Positions 46,311 through 60,655 of a stretch of 64,000 nucleotides of DNA are shown here, in pieces. Location of the stretch: positions 19,701,361-19,765,360 of the forward strand of contig NC_067120.1 of NCBI RefSeq assembly GCF_021347895.1. Direction: 5' to 3'. The translations under genes were made by a program, and so were the position numbers. Position 1 is the stretch's first letter. The number at the start of each line of letters is the position of its first letter. Under the pieces are notes generated by a model that saw only the letters and a program-made list of their open reading frames with translations, did no database searches and was not told the origin of the DNA. The stretch is from Acanthochromis polyacanthus. Taxonomy: Eukaryota; Chordata; Actinopteri; Pomacentridae.

Positions 46311-48115
46311 AGAATATCACATCTGTTGATATGTTTGTTGAGTACATGATTGAAAAAGCTAATTCACCAAGTACAGAAGCTTTGCCTGTTGTTTCAAAGA
46401 GGATCAAATGTTTGCTTGTGCAAATGTGTCCAAAAGACCACAACCATTTCCAAAAGACTGTCCTTATGTTCTCAGAGCACTGTGTATTTACCTTATGGTG
46501 GTGACTATAAACCAGCCATCCTCATTTCTAGCATGACGTCACCTTGTTTTGCAGCTTTGCATCTCCCAAGGAAACAGTGTGTCCTTTTCATGAGAATGAA
46601 CTGTATATTAACACTTCCCCTAAAGCTCTCTTGACATGACAAACACCAGGAATGTGACTTGTTTACAAAGTGGGTGGATGTTTTCATTGCTAGTGTGGCA
46701 GATTCACTGGGATCTGTCTAATTGCTGGCAACATCTGTTCACAGTTTAGTCTCCAACCATCCAGGAATGCTCGCGACCACAGTCAGACGAGGGAGTGTGG
46801 GGAAGAGAAAAAAAAGCATGAGCTGCAGACTGAAGGGGAAACATTTTGGCAATCCTCCATCGCCAAACAATCAGGGCAGGACGTTTTTTTCTTATCTTTT
46901 TCCCTTCGCTCTGTGTTTAAGCTCTGACATTTGCACAGGGCGTTTTGTGAGATAACATCGTCAGTCAGTACGCTCGGACGTCGTATGTCACATTCTTTTG
47001 TGGGCATAGTTTGATAATGCTATCTGGGACTCGCATTTCCCCACTTAAAATCTCACCTTTGATGTGCCAGTTTATTCAACTCTGTCCATTTGTTTGAACT
47101 GATAAAGCTGTATTACACTATAGGGCTGTGAATTTCTTGTTTTTAGTTTTTCCAACAAACTTGATGTCTGTGTGTTAATTCCATCTGGTGATGAAAAAAC
47201 GGAAATATTTCACACTTCCATTATTATTGAACTGTTAGCTCTCAGATGCTAACGATCAGAGCTTTGCATTATTCTTTTTATTATTTATAATAATGAAAAT
47301 AAGAAAAACATCTCATGCAATGTTCATTCCAAAATCTTTCTTCTTATTCACTTTTTTTTGTTGTTCTCAGATTTTATGCGATTTGTTTTGACTGTGAGTG
47401 GATTCCAGAATTTCATTCCAACATCAGATATCCATCATATGAAAGCAGAGACACATTTTTACCAAAACAGCGTGGGCAATGGCAATAATGTCTGGAAACA
47501 TTAGGCAATACGTACTGTACATCAGGGAGCAGTGAATCACTATGCATGGATGTCTGTGTTTTTGGAATAAAACCTTTTAGTCATGCTTGGGTGTTTAATT
47601 TCTACAGTTTGATGTTAGTTTTTCAGTGTTGACGTTCGCTCTGTCCATTTCACGGACAGATTATACAGTCCCACGGGAGACGGGAGGAAGGGACAGTTCA
47701 CTGTGAGGCAGCCTGGACAAACTGTGTGTATGGATGGCTGACACTGTCATAATTATCATTCCAGTGTCGGTTTAATAGGACAACCACACATCTCCCCTTA
47801 TCTAGTCTTCTTGAATTGAAAGCGATGGTAAGAATTTTTGTCCGCCTGCGCAACCAAAACACTTCTGCAGGCGTTCATTGATCATTATGACTGACCTGCC
47901 TTTTTTTGGGTCAGTTGCTTAATGTTTTTGATTTCACAACTCATTTTTTGGCCTGAATATCACAGCACAAAACCAAACATTCTTCCCACTTATAGCACTT
48001 CAAGTTGCAGCACACAGTGTTCTAATCAAATCCTCTAATGCACACCCTTCCAGTTGTAATCTGTCAGTTTTATTTGCTGATTAGTTTGCACTGAGGTTTT
48101 ATCTTTCTGATGCAG
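46311..48115. other. Intergenic, nothing identified
   Basis: No gene, RNA or mobile element is recognised. The first few hundred bases may be the tail of the Tc1 relic. Confidence 0.5.
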
Positions 48116-48278
48116 TTTGGCCACTGGTACCCCTAAATACGGAGACAAGTCTAATGTTCCTCCTATGAAAACTCCGAATATCTGCTGTGATATCTGCCAT
48201 GTCCGATTTAACTCAGATGTCAGAAGTCAGAGCTTCAAATGGCATCACACTCGAGTTGAGCTTGTTCCAGCACAACAG
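48116..48278 (+). pseudogene. ZNF385-like zinc-finger exon, degraded
   Basis: A 163-nt segment has an acceptor (TTTCTGATGCAG) and a donor (CAACAG|GTCAGA) and is open throughout. Its peptide includes CCDICHVRFNSDV, which closely follows the first half of the matrin/U1-type zinc fingers of the ZNF385 family (CNICQxRFNSD pattern). After that the family expects a His-Tyr-Lys-Gly block and a second His five residues later. Here it reads RSQSFKWHHTRVE, so the first zinc-binding His is missing and the spacing is altered. I infer an orphaned or decaying exon. No neighbouring exon of the same gene was confirmed. The similarity is by eye, from memory of the family pattern. Confidence 0.4.
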
Positions 48279-48975
48279 GTCAGAAAACCTTTGTTTTAAC
48301 ACTAGCCGTTATTAGCTATGTTAAGCTGTACCAGTTGATACCAGTATATTATGGGGCCATCAGACACAACACAGCATGTGCTGCACTAGGTGTTGGGGGG
48401 GACTTGACAGCATGAAAAAGGCAGTTTTCAAAACTATGAGCGGGAATGCGTCAGTGACATATTCTGCATGAAAACTATACATCTTTATAAAATTACCTTA
48501 ATTATATAACTAAGTCTGTAAAGCAATAGGGGGAGCATAACAAAAATAAACCGTGTTTACACATATTGCCTATCTATAACAAGCTGCCGAACTGTTCAAA
48601 GACACCTAAAAGGTCAACTTGGATGGTCCAAGATACAGCAGTGCTTTCCTCCAGACATCCTGTCACAAATGCCATCTCAGGCCATAATTGAAAGAATTTT
48701 GATGCACACTGTTGATCTGTTTTGCCACTGGAAATATGGGGTTTCTAACTGTGAACTCGTAATTTCAGCTTCCTACCATAAAGTGTATTCCACAGTTACC
48801 ACAGCCGCACCTGCCAGCACACAAGACTCTTGTTCCCCTTAAGGAGTCATTTGAGAGCATGTACTTGCCTGCAAACACCAGTTCTCTGCCACCTTGTCCA
48901 CTGTACCAAAACAGACATAGCCTTCCATCTTCTGTTCTCCAACATGTTATTGAATTAACTTGCATCCACTGGTTT
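48279..48975. other. Unassigned stretch
   Basis: No confident feature is seen. A + strand frame from about 48768 is open up to the SINE after a possible acceptor (AATTTCAG) and encodes a proline-rich peptide with no recognised domain. It is too short to separate from chance. Confidence 0.4.
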
Positions 48976-49713
48976 TGGGGGGCTGCACAGTGATGTGGTA
49001 GTTAGCACTTTCACCTTGTAGCTAGAAGATCCCGGTTTGCGTCCCAGCCTTCCTGGGGTCTTTCTGCATGGAGTTTGTATGTTCTCCCTGCACATGCATG
49101 GATTTTCTCCAGTTACTCCAGCTTCCTCCCACAGTCCACAAACATACTCAGGCTAATTTTTAATTCTAAATTGTAAGGCTGGCAGTTGCCAGCTCTGGCT
49201 AGCACCCTCTCTCTCTTCCTCCTTCCCCTGTCCTCCTTTTCAGGTTCCTCTATGAAGTAATTGCAGCAGCAGGTGTTCTGCATCATAATCATCAGCCGGT
49301 TCAGTAGCAGGTGGAGCGCGGCCAATCAAGCCTCACTTCCTCTGCAATATAACCAGACGCCACTTTGGATATTTTGCCTACAGTCGCTTTAGTTCTTAGC
49401 TGTTCTCGCCTAGGTGTTACCCTCCATGAGTCAGTTTTAGTATTATTTATCATTATTTAATCTTTAGTCCTCCTAGCCACTAGTTGTAGTCAAGTTCACA
49501 GTTCTAGTTTTGCCGAGTGTTTCCGGTTGTAGTTTTCTGGCTTGATTTGTAGTTCTGTATATAATTTCCTGTAATTAAACTTGCATTGTGCCTGTCTGCT
49601 CATTTCCTGCACTTGAGCTCCCTTTGCAAATCGTAACATAAATTGTCCACAGTTGTGAGTGTGATTGTTTGTCTCTATGTGTAGCCCTGTGACAGACTGT
49701 TGACCTGTTTCGG
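48976..49713 (+). mobile_element. tRNA-headed SINE-like repeat, split by an LTR
   Basis: The head (GTGGTAGTTAGCACTTTCACC followed by CCCGGTTTGCGTCCCAGCC) carries A-box-like and B-box-like pol III promoter elements. It is followed by the body GCATGGAGTTTGTATGTTCTC and TTCCTCCCACAGTCCACAAAC typical of a very common fish repeat. The body is interrupted after TTCTAAAT (49171) and resumes at 49639 with TAAATTGTCCACAGTTGTGAG. Removing the insertion and one TAAAT restores the expected TCTAAATTGTCC. Confidence 0.85.
49172..49638 (+). mobile_element. Solo LTR inserted in the SINE, 467 bp
   Basis: It starts TGTAAGGCTGGCAG and ends CAAATCGTAACA (TG...CA). It is bounded by perfect 5-bp duplications TAAAT (49167-49171 and 49639-49643). 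It contains a TATA-like AATATAACC near 49348 and an AATTAAA poly(A)-like signal near 49573. Because it splits a recognisable repeat, its borders are well defined on both sides. No internal retroelement sequence remains. Confidence 0.85.
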
Positions 49714-52700
49714 TTAATAGTTTTTTTTTCACTGCAGTATTTAGCAGGTTTAATTGCTAACACGTTAAATGACTGCATTCCTTTCAGGTGAGCTAGTCCA
49801 TGATACTCATTGTGCATCTTCTTTATGGCTCATTGGGATGCTTATTGGAACTGAGCCATCAGTAACCAAATTTGTCTCTTGCTGTCAACAGGAAACTCTT
49901 TATAGTTGAATAAATCTCTAAGAAATCCACTATGGATCAACTGCTCAGAACCAGAGACACAGATGCAGTTAGTGACCAACTGATGACCACAGTGAAGCAT
50001 TTAAGCAGGATTTATGGTATGTCTAAACTCCATGTGGGATTATCAGATAGATCAGATCCCTGTTGTGGCCGTTCAGAGTAACTATTAACACATTTTGAAT
50101 TCCATTTCCAAGGAACCCAGCAGAACTAGTTCTGACAGACCGCAATCCAGCCATCATCGGCTGAAGGGGCAGATATTTCCCTCAGAAGTTGGTTGAGACA
50201 AAAAACGGATCTAAATGTGAATCAGTTGATGGAGGTTTGAGCTGTGTTACGGAGCAAGAAGCTTTTTTGTGAATTTGATGGTTTGACTCTCAGTGCAGTT
50301 AAGTTTTATTGCCACAAACAGGGAAGATGTCTGTTTTTAACTTCACCAGACCGTGTAAATGTCAGCTGCAATCGCTATGTTCATATACACTGAGCATGCA
50401 TGTGGAGTCTGCATGTATTTACTGTACGTTGGTGTGTAAGTTCAGACTGACTAAGCTCACCAGAAAATCCAGTTCAGTCTTTTATTTTCTTCCAGACCCC
50501 TTTCTTTTTTTCTTGGATGTAAATTCCCTGGGTGGAGTCACTCACATCCACTCACATCTGCCCTGTCTATGTGTCTGGTTTTCCATTTAGCTTACATGCA
50601 TGCAAGATAAGTTAAAACAAGCAGATGGTTCATGGCTGCAGTTTTCAAAGTTGAGGCCATAAAGTACCAAGATACACTCAGTTTTCATCAGCTCATGCAT
50701 ACACAGAGACTCAGACTGGGGTTATTCACTTGACAATGGGTACAGGGATTTCCACGGGTGTACTTTCCCTAATACTCCACAACTGAGGTCATGAGATGAA
50801 GAGTTAGCAACAATAGTCACTGGGCATTGAACAAGTTATGAGATATCACAATGAGAATCATCTCGGTTGTCGTTCTGGTTTCATCTTGCTTTGTCAAAAA
50901 TTAGTCGGATGTGAATCTGTGCTAAAGGTTGTGCACAGTTCAGTTCAGTCTTTGTCATGAAACTCGCTGGAGATTCCAACAAATCATTGGAAACACCAAC
51001 AAACAGGGAACAAGTGTCGCTTATTAGTGTAAGAGAAAAAAAGAGACCCATAGAGAGAGAGAAGATGGCAGAACGCAAGCTTTTGGATCGGACAGTGCAG
51101 ATAATGGGCTTTTTGTGGCTTTTGTTTCCCAAAGCAGGAATGTTGTTTACAAGGATTGGACAGCGTCTCAGGAATGCAGCCTGTGTTCTGAGGAAGTGTT
51201 TGTTGTCTCCAGAGGGAACTTGCTGACTGCAGACTCAGAGGGGAAAGGTTGACAAGGAGGAACTTTGCGTGTAGCCCAAGGAGACTAATCAAAAGTTCCT
51301 CACAAGCAGAAATAACATACCTGTTTGTACACATACTATAGGTCCTTTATGTCATTCTTGACGCGCACAGAGAAGAATAGATGGTTAGAAAATTGATGTT
51401 AATGAGTAGCACTGCTCTAAATTCCCTGTAGCTTATAGAGAAGTCCTCACAGAGCCTGAAAAGCCAGACTTTTATGGCTTGGTGCCTTTTATTGAGGTCA
51501 ATTTTAATGTTTTAATTTCTTCCAGATTTAATGTTGGGTGGTTTTATTGTGCTTTTGGTATCTCGGCTGCCACTGAATCATACTTGCATGTGCTGCAGTC
51601 TTGAAATGATTTTTTCTAGCGTTCTGACTTTTACATCTTGACTTTATTTGGTATACTATACACTGGAGCATATTTAATAGGACACGTATTTCAAGTGAAA
51701 AGATCTAACTACCTCAGCAAAGAGTGATCACTGAACATGATAGTCTACCTGCACTTTGCTCTACACTTTCTTAATATATTCTTTATCTTTCTGTGTTTTT
51801 TCAGTGCATTTCATCAAACAGGGTCTCTGGAGTATCGCCATGCCACTGTGGTATTACATAACATTTTCCTTTAACCTTGCAAGCCAATAGGATGCGATGT
51901 TTTAATATTCAGAACACAGATTTTGGACAGAGTATTGCTTTAAAGCAACTGAGGTTGGCAGTCACATGGGATCCTGCAACTCTTCATCATTTCAACAGTT
52001 TATTAGATGAGCAATCTCTGACAACTGTTTCGAAGCTTTCAGGTTGCAAGATGTGATGTGAAATTTCCACAAGTGGAAATCGTTGCTGTTGCCAGCATTC
52101 ACAAAGATGCACTTCGAAGTAGTCGTCCCGACACAAATGTGCCTTTGAAAACCTCCCATAAATGTTCTCTCTGGATCGATTTGGGTCAACAGAAAACAAC
52201 AAGGAAAGTCAAGACCGTTTCAGTAGAGTCCAAGATAAGTAAGGTCAGAGCAGTTTCATAAGAGCCCTTGAGATCAAGTCAACAATGAGATCAAATAAAG
52301 AAAACAGTCTCCATTCAGTTTTCCCGATACTGTTGTTTTGTTCACAGTCAGCCGTGATCTAACTTCTATCTATCAGTTCAGTGACTTGAATTTAGAACAT
52401 TCTGAAATGTAACCCAACAAGAAGTACCTAAGAACTACAAGTTGGATAAAAAAAAAAAAACTAATTATGATGATAACAAACAAAACTACAATAAAGCTAA
52501 GACTGTGAAGCAGAATGGAGGTTATCTGGTTGTTACATGGCACATATGGAAAAGAAGCAGCACCTGCATTAAAGTCCATCTACAGTCATTGATTTAACCC
52601 CTAAACACTCATTACTGTATATCAGAGTTACATATTTAGAAGTCTTTGTCCATGAAAATGATCCTTTCCTGCAGCTCAAGCACACAAACACAGCTATGAC

Positions 52701-52944
52701 TTTGTTCACTGTAAAACTGCACTCGACAACTTCAAGTTGAAATACTGGAGTGGTATAGGTACAGGCATCTGTTGGAGCTGGAAACAAACATTAAAGAATT
52801 AGAATAATACAGAAAGTCCCATCTGTAAGTGGACAGGATGGTTCCTTACATTTATTATGTATGAACCTCGGAAGTCATCGGAATACGGCAATTTCAAAGT
52901 AGAAATGCTGAGCCAAGGCATTCTCACATATTAAAACACCATGA
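49714..52944. other. Intergenic, nothing identified
   Basis: No gene or structured repeat is recognised in this 3.2-kb AT-rich stretch. Open frames near 50.3, 50.9-51.3 and 52.4 kb show no homology. Confidence 0.55.
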
Positions 52945-53020
52945 ACACCCATCCATTATTTACACATCCCTTTATCTTCTATTGGGCTGTTGGGGGCCGG
53001 AGCATATCTCAGTTGACTTA

Positions 53021-54655
<1,635 letters not shown>

Positions 54656-54685
54656 TACGGTGAAGGCAGAGTTCACTCTGGACAG

Positions 54686-57127
54686 GCCACACCATGAACA
54701 TGTTAATACACAAATAAAGAAAACTTGATTTTCACCAGAGGGGTTCTTTCAGAATTTTGGAATACTGACAAAAGTTCTCAAGTAAACTTAACTGGTCAAG
54801 GTCATAGACTGTATAAGGCCAAAGACTCTCTTTGGTGAGCTGAGAGATTGAGTCAAGACACAAACAACACAACCAGAAACTATAGTAAACTACTACTGAT
54901 GTGCTCTGAAGTAATTCAAAGTTAATCTCGCACAATTTCACTCTCTGGCATAGCTTGGACAGCTATAGCGTAGCAGCTGTTAACATTTTATATATCGGCC
55001 CAACATCTAAAATACAGATGATAAAAGTGTCTGGAATAGGATTTTAAATGACCATGTAGAATAAACTCTGGTGAAAGGTTTGTAAAGATACAGAATTACT
55101 CAGATTAAAACTACCACTGCTGCAGTTTCCATGTGATGACACAGCAGTCCCCCCTCTAGGTTTTGTTTGAATTAGAGACTGTGGTCTGGATGTAACAGCG
55201 GCTCTTTGTGTCCTGGCAGAATTGTTTACAGGCCTTGTATCTGACTGGTATAAGCCAGTGCTGTTCTCTTTATTTTCCCTGCAATTCCCTTTTCTTTAAT
55301 TTCCACAGCTACCTACCTCATGCCTGACTCACTTGCTATCTAAAGATCTTGGATTTCACAATCTCTGCACTTCCTGAGAAACAAGTCTTTGCCATGTGAT
55401 GTTCTTTAAACACAGCGGAGAAACTATCCACTTGGAGCACAAGCATTACCTGCCTGGGCCTGTGGATAAGACAAGGTTCCAATTATTTTAAAGCAAAACA
55501 CACCCAGCACATGTACACATATACATCCACAGCACCATTAGGCATCTGTAGATTAGCAGGATTCGTGTATGGCATGTTTTTCTCCCAGCTACAAAGTGTG
55601 TGAGAGCAAGTAAGTATCACAGTGTGTGTAAAGTACGTTCTCAGCTCTTGAGATGCTGAGTAATGTGACAGCAGCAAGGCACACAAGGTAATCCATATTT
55701 ACTACTTGTGTCTTTCGAAAGCCAAAGCAAAGTCAGAGGAGTTCTTCACACCTTGTATTCTGAAGTCACATTAACATACATTTCCAGAGCAGATAAAATA
55801 TGGTGCTGGCTCATGCATTCGCTTGATAGTCTATAAAAGCGGTTCCTTGTCTGTGGAGCTGCTCCAGGCTGTACATCAGTCTTACTTCTTGGATCTCTGG
55901 TCCTTCATGTTTGCCAAAGAACTGCTCATCAGTTACTGCTGAGTGGACGAAAGAGCAAACTGATGAGTCAGATCTTAAAACGCTTGTTTTTGTTGTGCAG
56001 CAGAGAAAGCAGACATTTAGATTGATACAACCGGTCCCACAGGACGTCAGTGATGTCACACAGAAGGGACTGCCGTATTGACTTGACAGAAAACTCTTAA
56101 AAAAAACAAACGCCAGCAAAACATTTTTATTGGGACTTTCCGGAAGAATGTGGAAGCATTCTGAATCCAGCCCACTGGAATGTCCTTTCTCGTAGCCAGG
56201 AGAAGTGAATTAAGAGACCAGCCTGGTTTTAGATCGGTGTAAAGGCTGCTTTAGCAAGAAGTGTTGAACCAGTGGTGGATGGAACCACCCTAGCAACAAT
56301 CCACTGCAACAGAGGGGGTCAAGGAGATACAGTATGACCTCTGACCTCAGAGTGTTGACATCTCTAATCTGCTCGGAGTTAGTGTGTGTGAACTGGAGTT
56401 TAAAAGCCAGAAAATCACTTTTTTTTCTGTGCAGCTAAGTGGCACTGCCAAGATGAAGACTTTTCTGCTGCCTTCACCATGACCAAGCATTTCTCACTTG
56501 GACTACAGGGCAACACATATGTTACAAGTGGCATGACTAAAGGTCTTCTTCAACGCCTACTGGGTAGAAGAAAGTCCCTCCACCATCTGAAAAGGATTTT
56601 TGTGATGGGTCTGACGCATCTGGAATCAGTCAGTCTGGGTCTGGGTCACCCCTCCCCCTTATCAGCGTGTGAGTGGTGGGCAAGACAAAGATGGGAAGGA
56701 GGGCAGCCAGAGAGTCGTAAAAAGATAGACAGAGGATAGGACGCAAACACGGATTTCATACAAAAGAATAAAGTTTTAAAAAAGTTAACTCTTATTTTGA
56801 AAAACCACGATAGCATCAATCATAGACTAAACAATCCAGACGCATGTGGAGAAGGCACAAATTGGTACCTAAACATTCACCAGAAGGCAAGAATTGAAAT
56901 GCTAAAATACTTTTGGAGGAAGACCTCCAGACCTGACAGTTAAGGTGTCCTCCCCAGTAGCCACCCAAGTGTGAGAATACGCCACTAAGATATATTTCAG
57001 TCCCCAACAATAAAGGTATATAATGTGTGAGCACTATTAAAAACAAGGAAGACACAAACAAAAGCAAATACAGCCCCATAAATCCATGGTTTCAGAGTAC
57101 AATACATTCTAAATTATAATGAAAGTG
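54686..57127. other. Intergenic, one TATA-like site
   Basis: No gene is recognised. A strong TATAAAAG at 55832-55839 is followed by moderately GC-rich sequence but no convincing coding start. The rest shows nothing distinctive. Confidence 0.5.
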
Positions 57128-57274
57128 ACAATAATACCTAGAGAAACCTTACGCATGTGCAGGGAGAACATATATACTCCATGCAGAAAGATCCCAGGAA
57201 GGCCGGGACGTGAATCAGGGATCTTCTAGCTGTAAGGCAAAAGTGCTAACCACCAATCCACTGTGAAACCCTAA
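57128..57274 (-). mobile_element. SINE-like repeat fragment, minus orientation
   Basis: The reverse complement reads GTGGTTAGCACTTTTGCCTTACAGC, then AGAAGATCCC, CGTCCCGGCCTTCCTGGGATC and GCATGGAGTATATATGTTCTCC. This is the tRNA-like head and start of the body of the family also present at 48976. Shared variants (AGAAGATCCC; CCCTGCACATGC) suggest the same subfamily. The copy is truncated in the body. Confidence 0.82.
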
Positions 57275-60180
57275 AAGAAAAACATGGAATTTGCATTTTT
57301 TTTATTGTCACTTTGAAGATCATTTCACAGATCTTGTTCAGTGAGTCAAACTGTCTTTTAACCCAAATAAACAGCAGTAATATTCCATCCTTCACGGCCA
57401 ATAATGCAGCAGAATGGCATAAATAATAAACAAGCCTGATGTGTGAAATCAGTGCGGTGCCTCTCTAGGATTAAGGTACTGTGTTTACATTATTTGACAT
57501 TTTCCATATGTTTTAAAAACACATCTCAGGCCCACAGTGGCCGTGTTTTTATCAGCTTTACATCCCGTCTGTCTCTGTTCTCGCTGCCATCCATAAATTA
57601 AATTACAAGCTGACATGTCAAACGCTGAATGAATTTAGAAAACATCAGCTCTGCCGACTACATCTGTACGCTGTTACTCTCTAATGTCTTTGAGTCAAGA
57701 TGAAGAATGAAAATGTTCAAGTTAAGACGAAACATGACTCATGTTTGCTGCGAAACATGGTTCCCGCACACGTGTCACTTTGTAACTGTTAATGAATAAA
57801 GTTTTGACAGCAGTTTGGAATCAGCTTGATATATATGTAGATAAGCATTTATTAGGTTGTTATGTTAAACACACAGTAGCAGTCAGATTGTGGTGCCAAA
57901 GCTGGGGGTCAGGGCAACTCAGAGGGGTCGGATAAATTTAAGGAGCGTCAACGTGATTTAAAGTAAAATTGAGTTTTTCTGTTGCAGAAAATTATTATTT
58001 TTACTGACCTTTTGTGTGTTTTTTTGTGTGGTTTTATTCGGGTGAAATCTCTCTACCTTGTCCAGACTTCAAGTGAATCAGTCTGAGCAGGAAATAAAAC
58101 TGTTCTGATTTGGATTATCTTGTGTGTTTCTGCGTGGAACAGAGTCTGAACGTATGTGTAACCTATAAGCCAGGATTTCCCTCGCAAACTAAATAAATGA
58201 AGGCACAAATCTAGTTTGAAAGTTGGCTTTTGGCCCTGCTGTGAAGTCGGTCCCAGCAGCAAGCAGGAGGAGGGATTACCAGCCCCACCATGTGTGTTGA
58301 TTCAACCATCTGTTGCCTTTGTTTCCTTCAGATCCTCGAGGAGGAGGATGCAGTAACCCTCTGCGCCGTAGAGGTCAAGTCCACGTTTGCTGCAGTCGGT
58401 TTCAGAGGCTGTGCAATCTTTGTTTTCCAAAAGCGATAGCAACATTAACATATCCATTTCCTGCTGTACATACAGACTGTGTACTCAAGGGAAAGTTGCT
58501 CAGAAACAACTGGGAAATTTGAGAATTAAAACTCATGTGTGGTACATGTTTGCAGTACAGTTGATGTCGACAGTTGTGCTGCAGCGTCGACTTGAACACA
58601 TTTGTGCTCTGCAGCTCACACTGATTTTTCATTAAGGGAAACAAATGAGGACTCTGGGTATGTCGTGTCCTCTGAGGTATGCTGTCGAGGGGCTGGAGGA
58701 GCAGTTTTCTTGCCCAGACTCTGCAGGCTAAAACCTTTCCTTCACTCAGCATCTTCCTTTTTTTTTTCTTTCTTTTCTTTTATAGACATCTGCTGGCACT
58801 TTGGGCCGTAACGCTTTTACCATGTGCCCCAGCAGCAGCAGTGCAGACCTTAAAGAAGCTTTTCCCTTTAAAAGAGCCAAGCGAGTTGCTTTGGGACCTT
58901 AAGAGCCTGAAAAGAAGCTAGGAATGAGCTATGTAATGTAAATGCCACTTGCAACATGACACCCAAGCATGACGAGACCAGTAGGAACAGGTATGTTTGG
59001 CTGCGATAGCTAAAGGACTGCTCTGCTTCCTGACAATTTGAGCTTTTTTTTATGATACAGCTTCCATTTTTGCACCACGCTGGATGTGTTTCAACAACTG
59101 TTCCCTTCTCCTGGAAAAGAGGTAGTTAGCTCATCCAAGCTTCAGCTGTGTCTGATGGAAAAAGCCTCAAAGAAGGCAAAGTTGAATGGTTTTCATCTCG
59201 CCCCCACTTCCTCGCTCGCACAAATTGGGTTGCAGCAGAGAAGTGCACTGTTAGCATTACTTTGGCAATACCTCAAGGTTTTGGAACTTTTTCCAAGGTG
59301 TCATTTTACTGCCATTGAGGCCTTTTTTGCTTCACTAATACTCTGCGGTGAGCATCACAGAAGTGTGTGGAAGATGAATTTAAATTGCTCTGAAAATATG
59401 CTCTAAATTTGCTTTCACCACTCACATTAGAGCAGTGATTTATTCTTCAAATGTAGACTTTTGTTCTTCTGTCAGTCCTGGGTTTCAGAGTGAACTTGGT
59501 GACGTCTCCTCCCGGCACATATCATGAAGGTGACATCACTCCGATTCTCCAATTGCATACCAAAACCTGAGAGTCTGAAATGCTAAAGCATTCGGTTCAT
59601 ACAGAAACATCTGGATTTTTGGGTGCATCTGTAACTGATACTTTGATCTTGACATTTAGTGGAGCAACTGCACCCCTTTAAGCCTTGCCTTAGTTACCGT
59701 GTGTCATCACAAAAAGGAGCTGTTTAGGGTTACAAAACAATACGATAAGGACACCTGTTGTCATCGACCAAACAGAAGAGGGAGTGCAGCGTCATTAAGA
59801 TCTATGCCAACACCTCATTCACTTTAACAACAGAGCTGTTGATTCGAGCTGTCCAAATGAAATGTTTGCTTCCGAAACATCTGGAGCGCATTATAGAGGA
59901 AAGGTTCCACTTGAACATATTGTACTATCTCTGTAGGCTATAGTTTAGCATTTATAAGCTGTCTACAAGAATAATCACAGCAGGAGAGACTCTCACTCAT
60001 TTAAGGAAACTTTTCATAAAATGTTCATGGGTTAAAACTGAATGTCAGGATGTATAAATTTCATCCAAACACTTGATGTTCTTGATGTAGCTATGCAATT
60101 TCATAACTGCTAGGGGTTTCCTTTAGATTAACACAGCTACAACATGTGTTTTTTCCTTAAAAAGGAATAAATACACAAAT
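57275..60180. other. Intergenic, nothing identified
   Basis: No gene is established. Open frames near 58.3-58.9 and 59.1-59.9 kb have no homology or splice support. A T-rich run lies near 58760. Confidence 0.5.
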
Positions 60181-60655
60181 CAGTCACAACATTAAAACCA
60201 CCAAGAGGTGATTATCCTCTAACAGTGCAATGTATTGCTGTGAAATGTTGGGTCCTGGCATTCAGGAGGAGGCTTTTTGGACTGTTTGTACACCCGATCA
60301 AAACAGTGTTCCAGGCAATGCACATTCATAATGACACTCCCCAACCACAAAGGCCTGGACAATGTGCCTCGCCACACCTAACAAATTGCTCAGGAACAGT
60401 TTCAGGAACATGGCAAAGAGCCCAAAGTGTTGAACCAGACTCCAAACTCCACACATCCCAATCCAATCAAAAATCTACCAGATGCGTTGGAACAAGCCCA
60501 ATCTACAGAGCCCAAACCTATAGCCCAAAGGACTAGCTGCCCACGTCCTGGCACCAGACACCACAGGATACCCCAAGAGTATCCATTCCCCAACAAGTCA
60601 GACCCTTTTGAGCCCCCAGAGGATACCTACACAATATGAGACAGGTGGTCATGAT
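60181..60655. mobile_element. Short inverted-repeat element (MITE-like), about 475 bp
   Basis: The left end CACAACATTAAAACCACC and the reverse complement of the right end (CATAACATCATGACCACCTG) are imperfect inverted repeats. The interior read on the minus strand (CTCATATTGTGTAGGTATCC and onward) matches a dispersed fish repeat type. Two open frames across it are by-products. The superfamily and the target duplication were not resolved. Confidence 0.55.

Noticed and set aside
58313..58420. Possible small exon after a CTTCCTTCAG acceptor
   Set aside because: Only about 14 codons before a GT, with no recognisable peptide and no partner exon.
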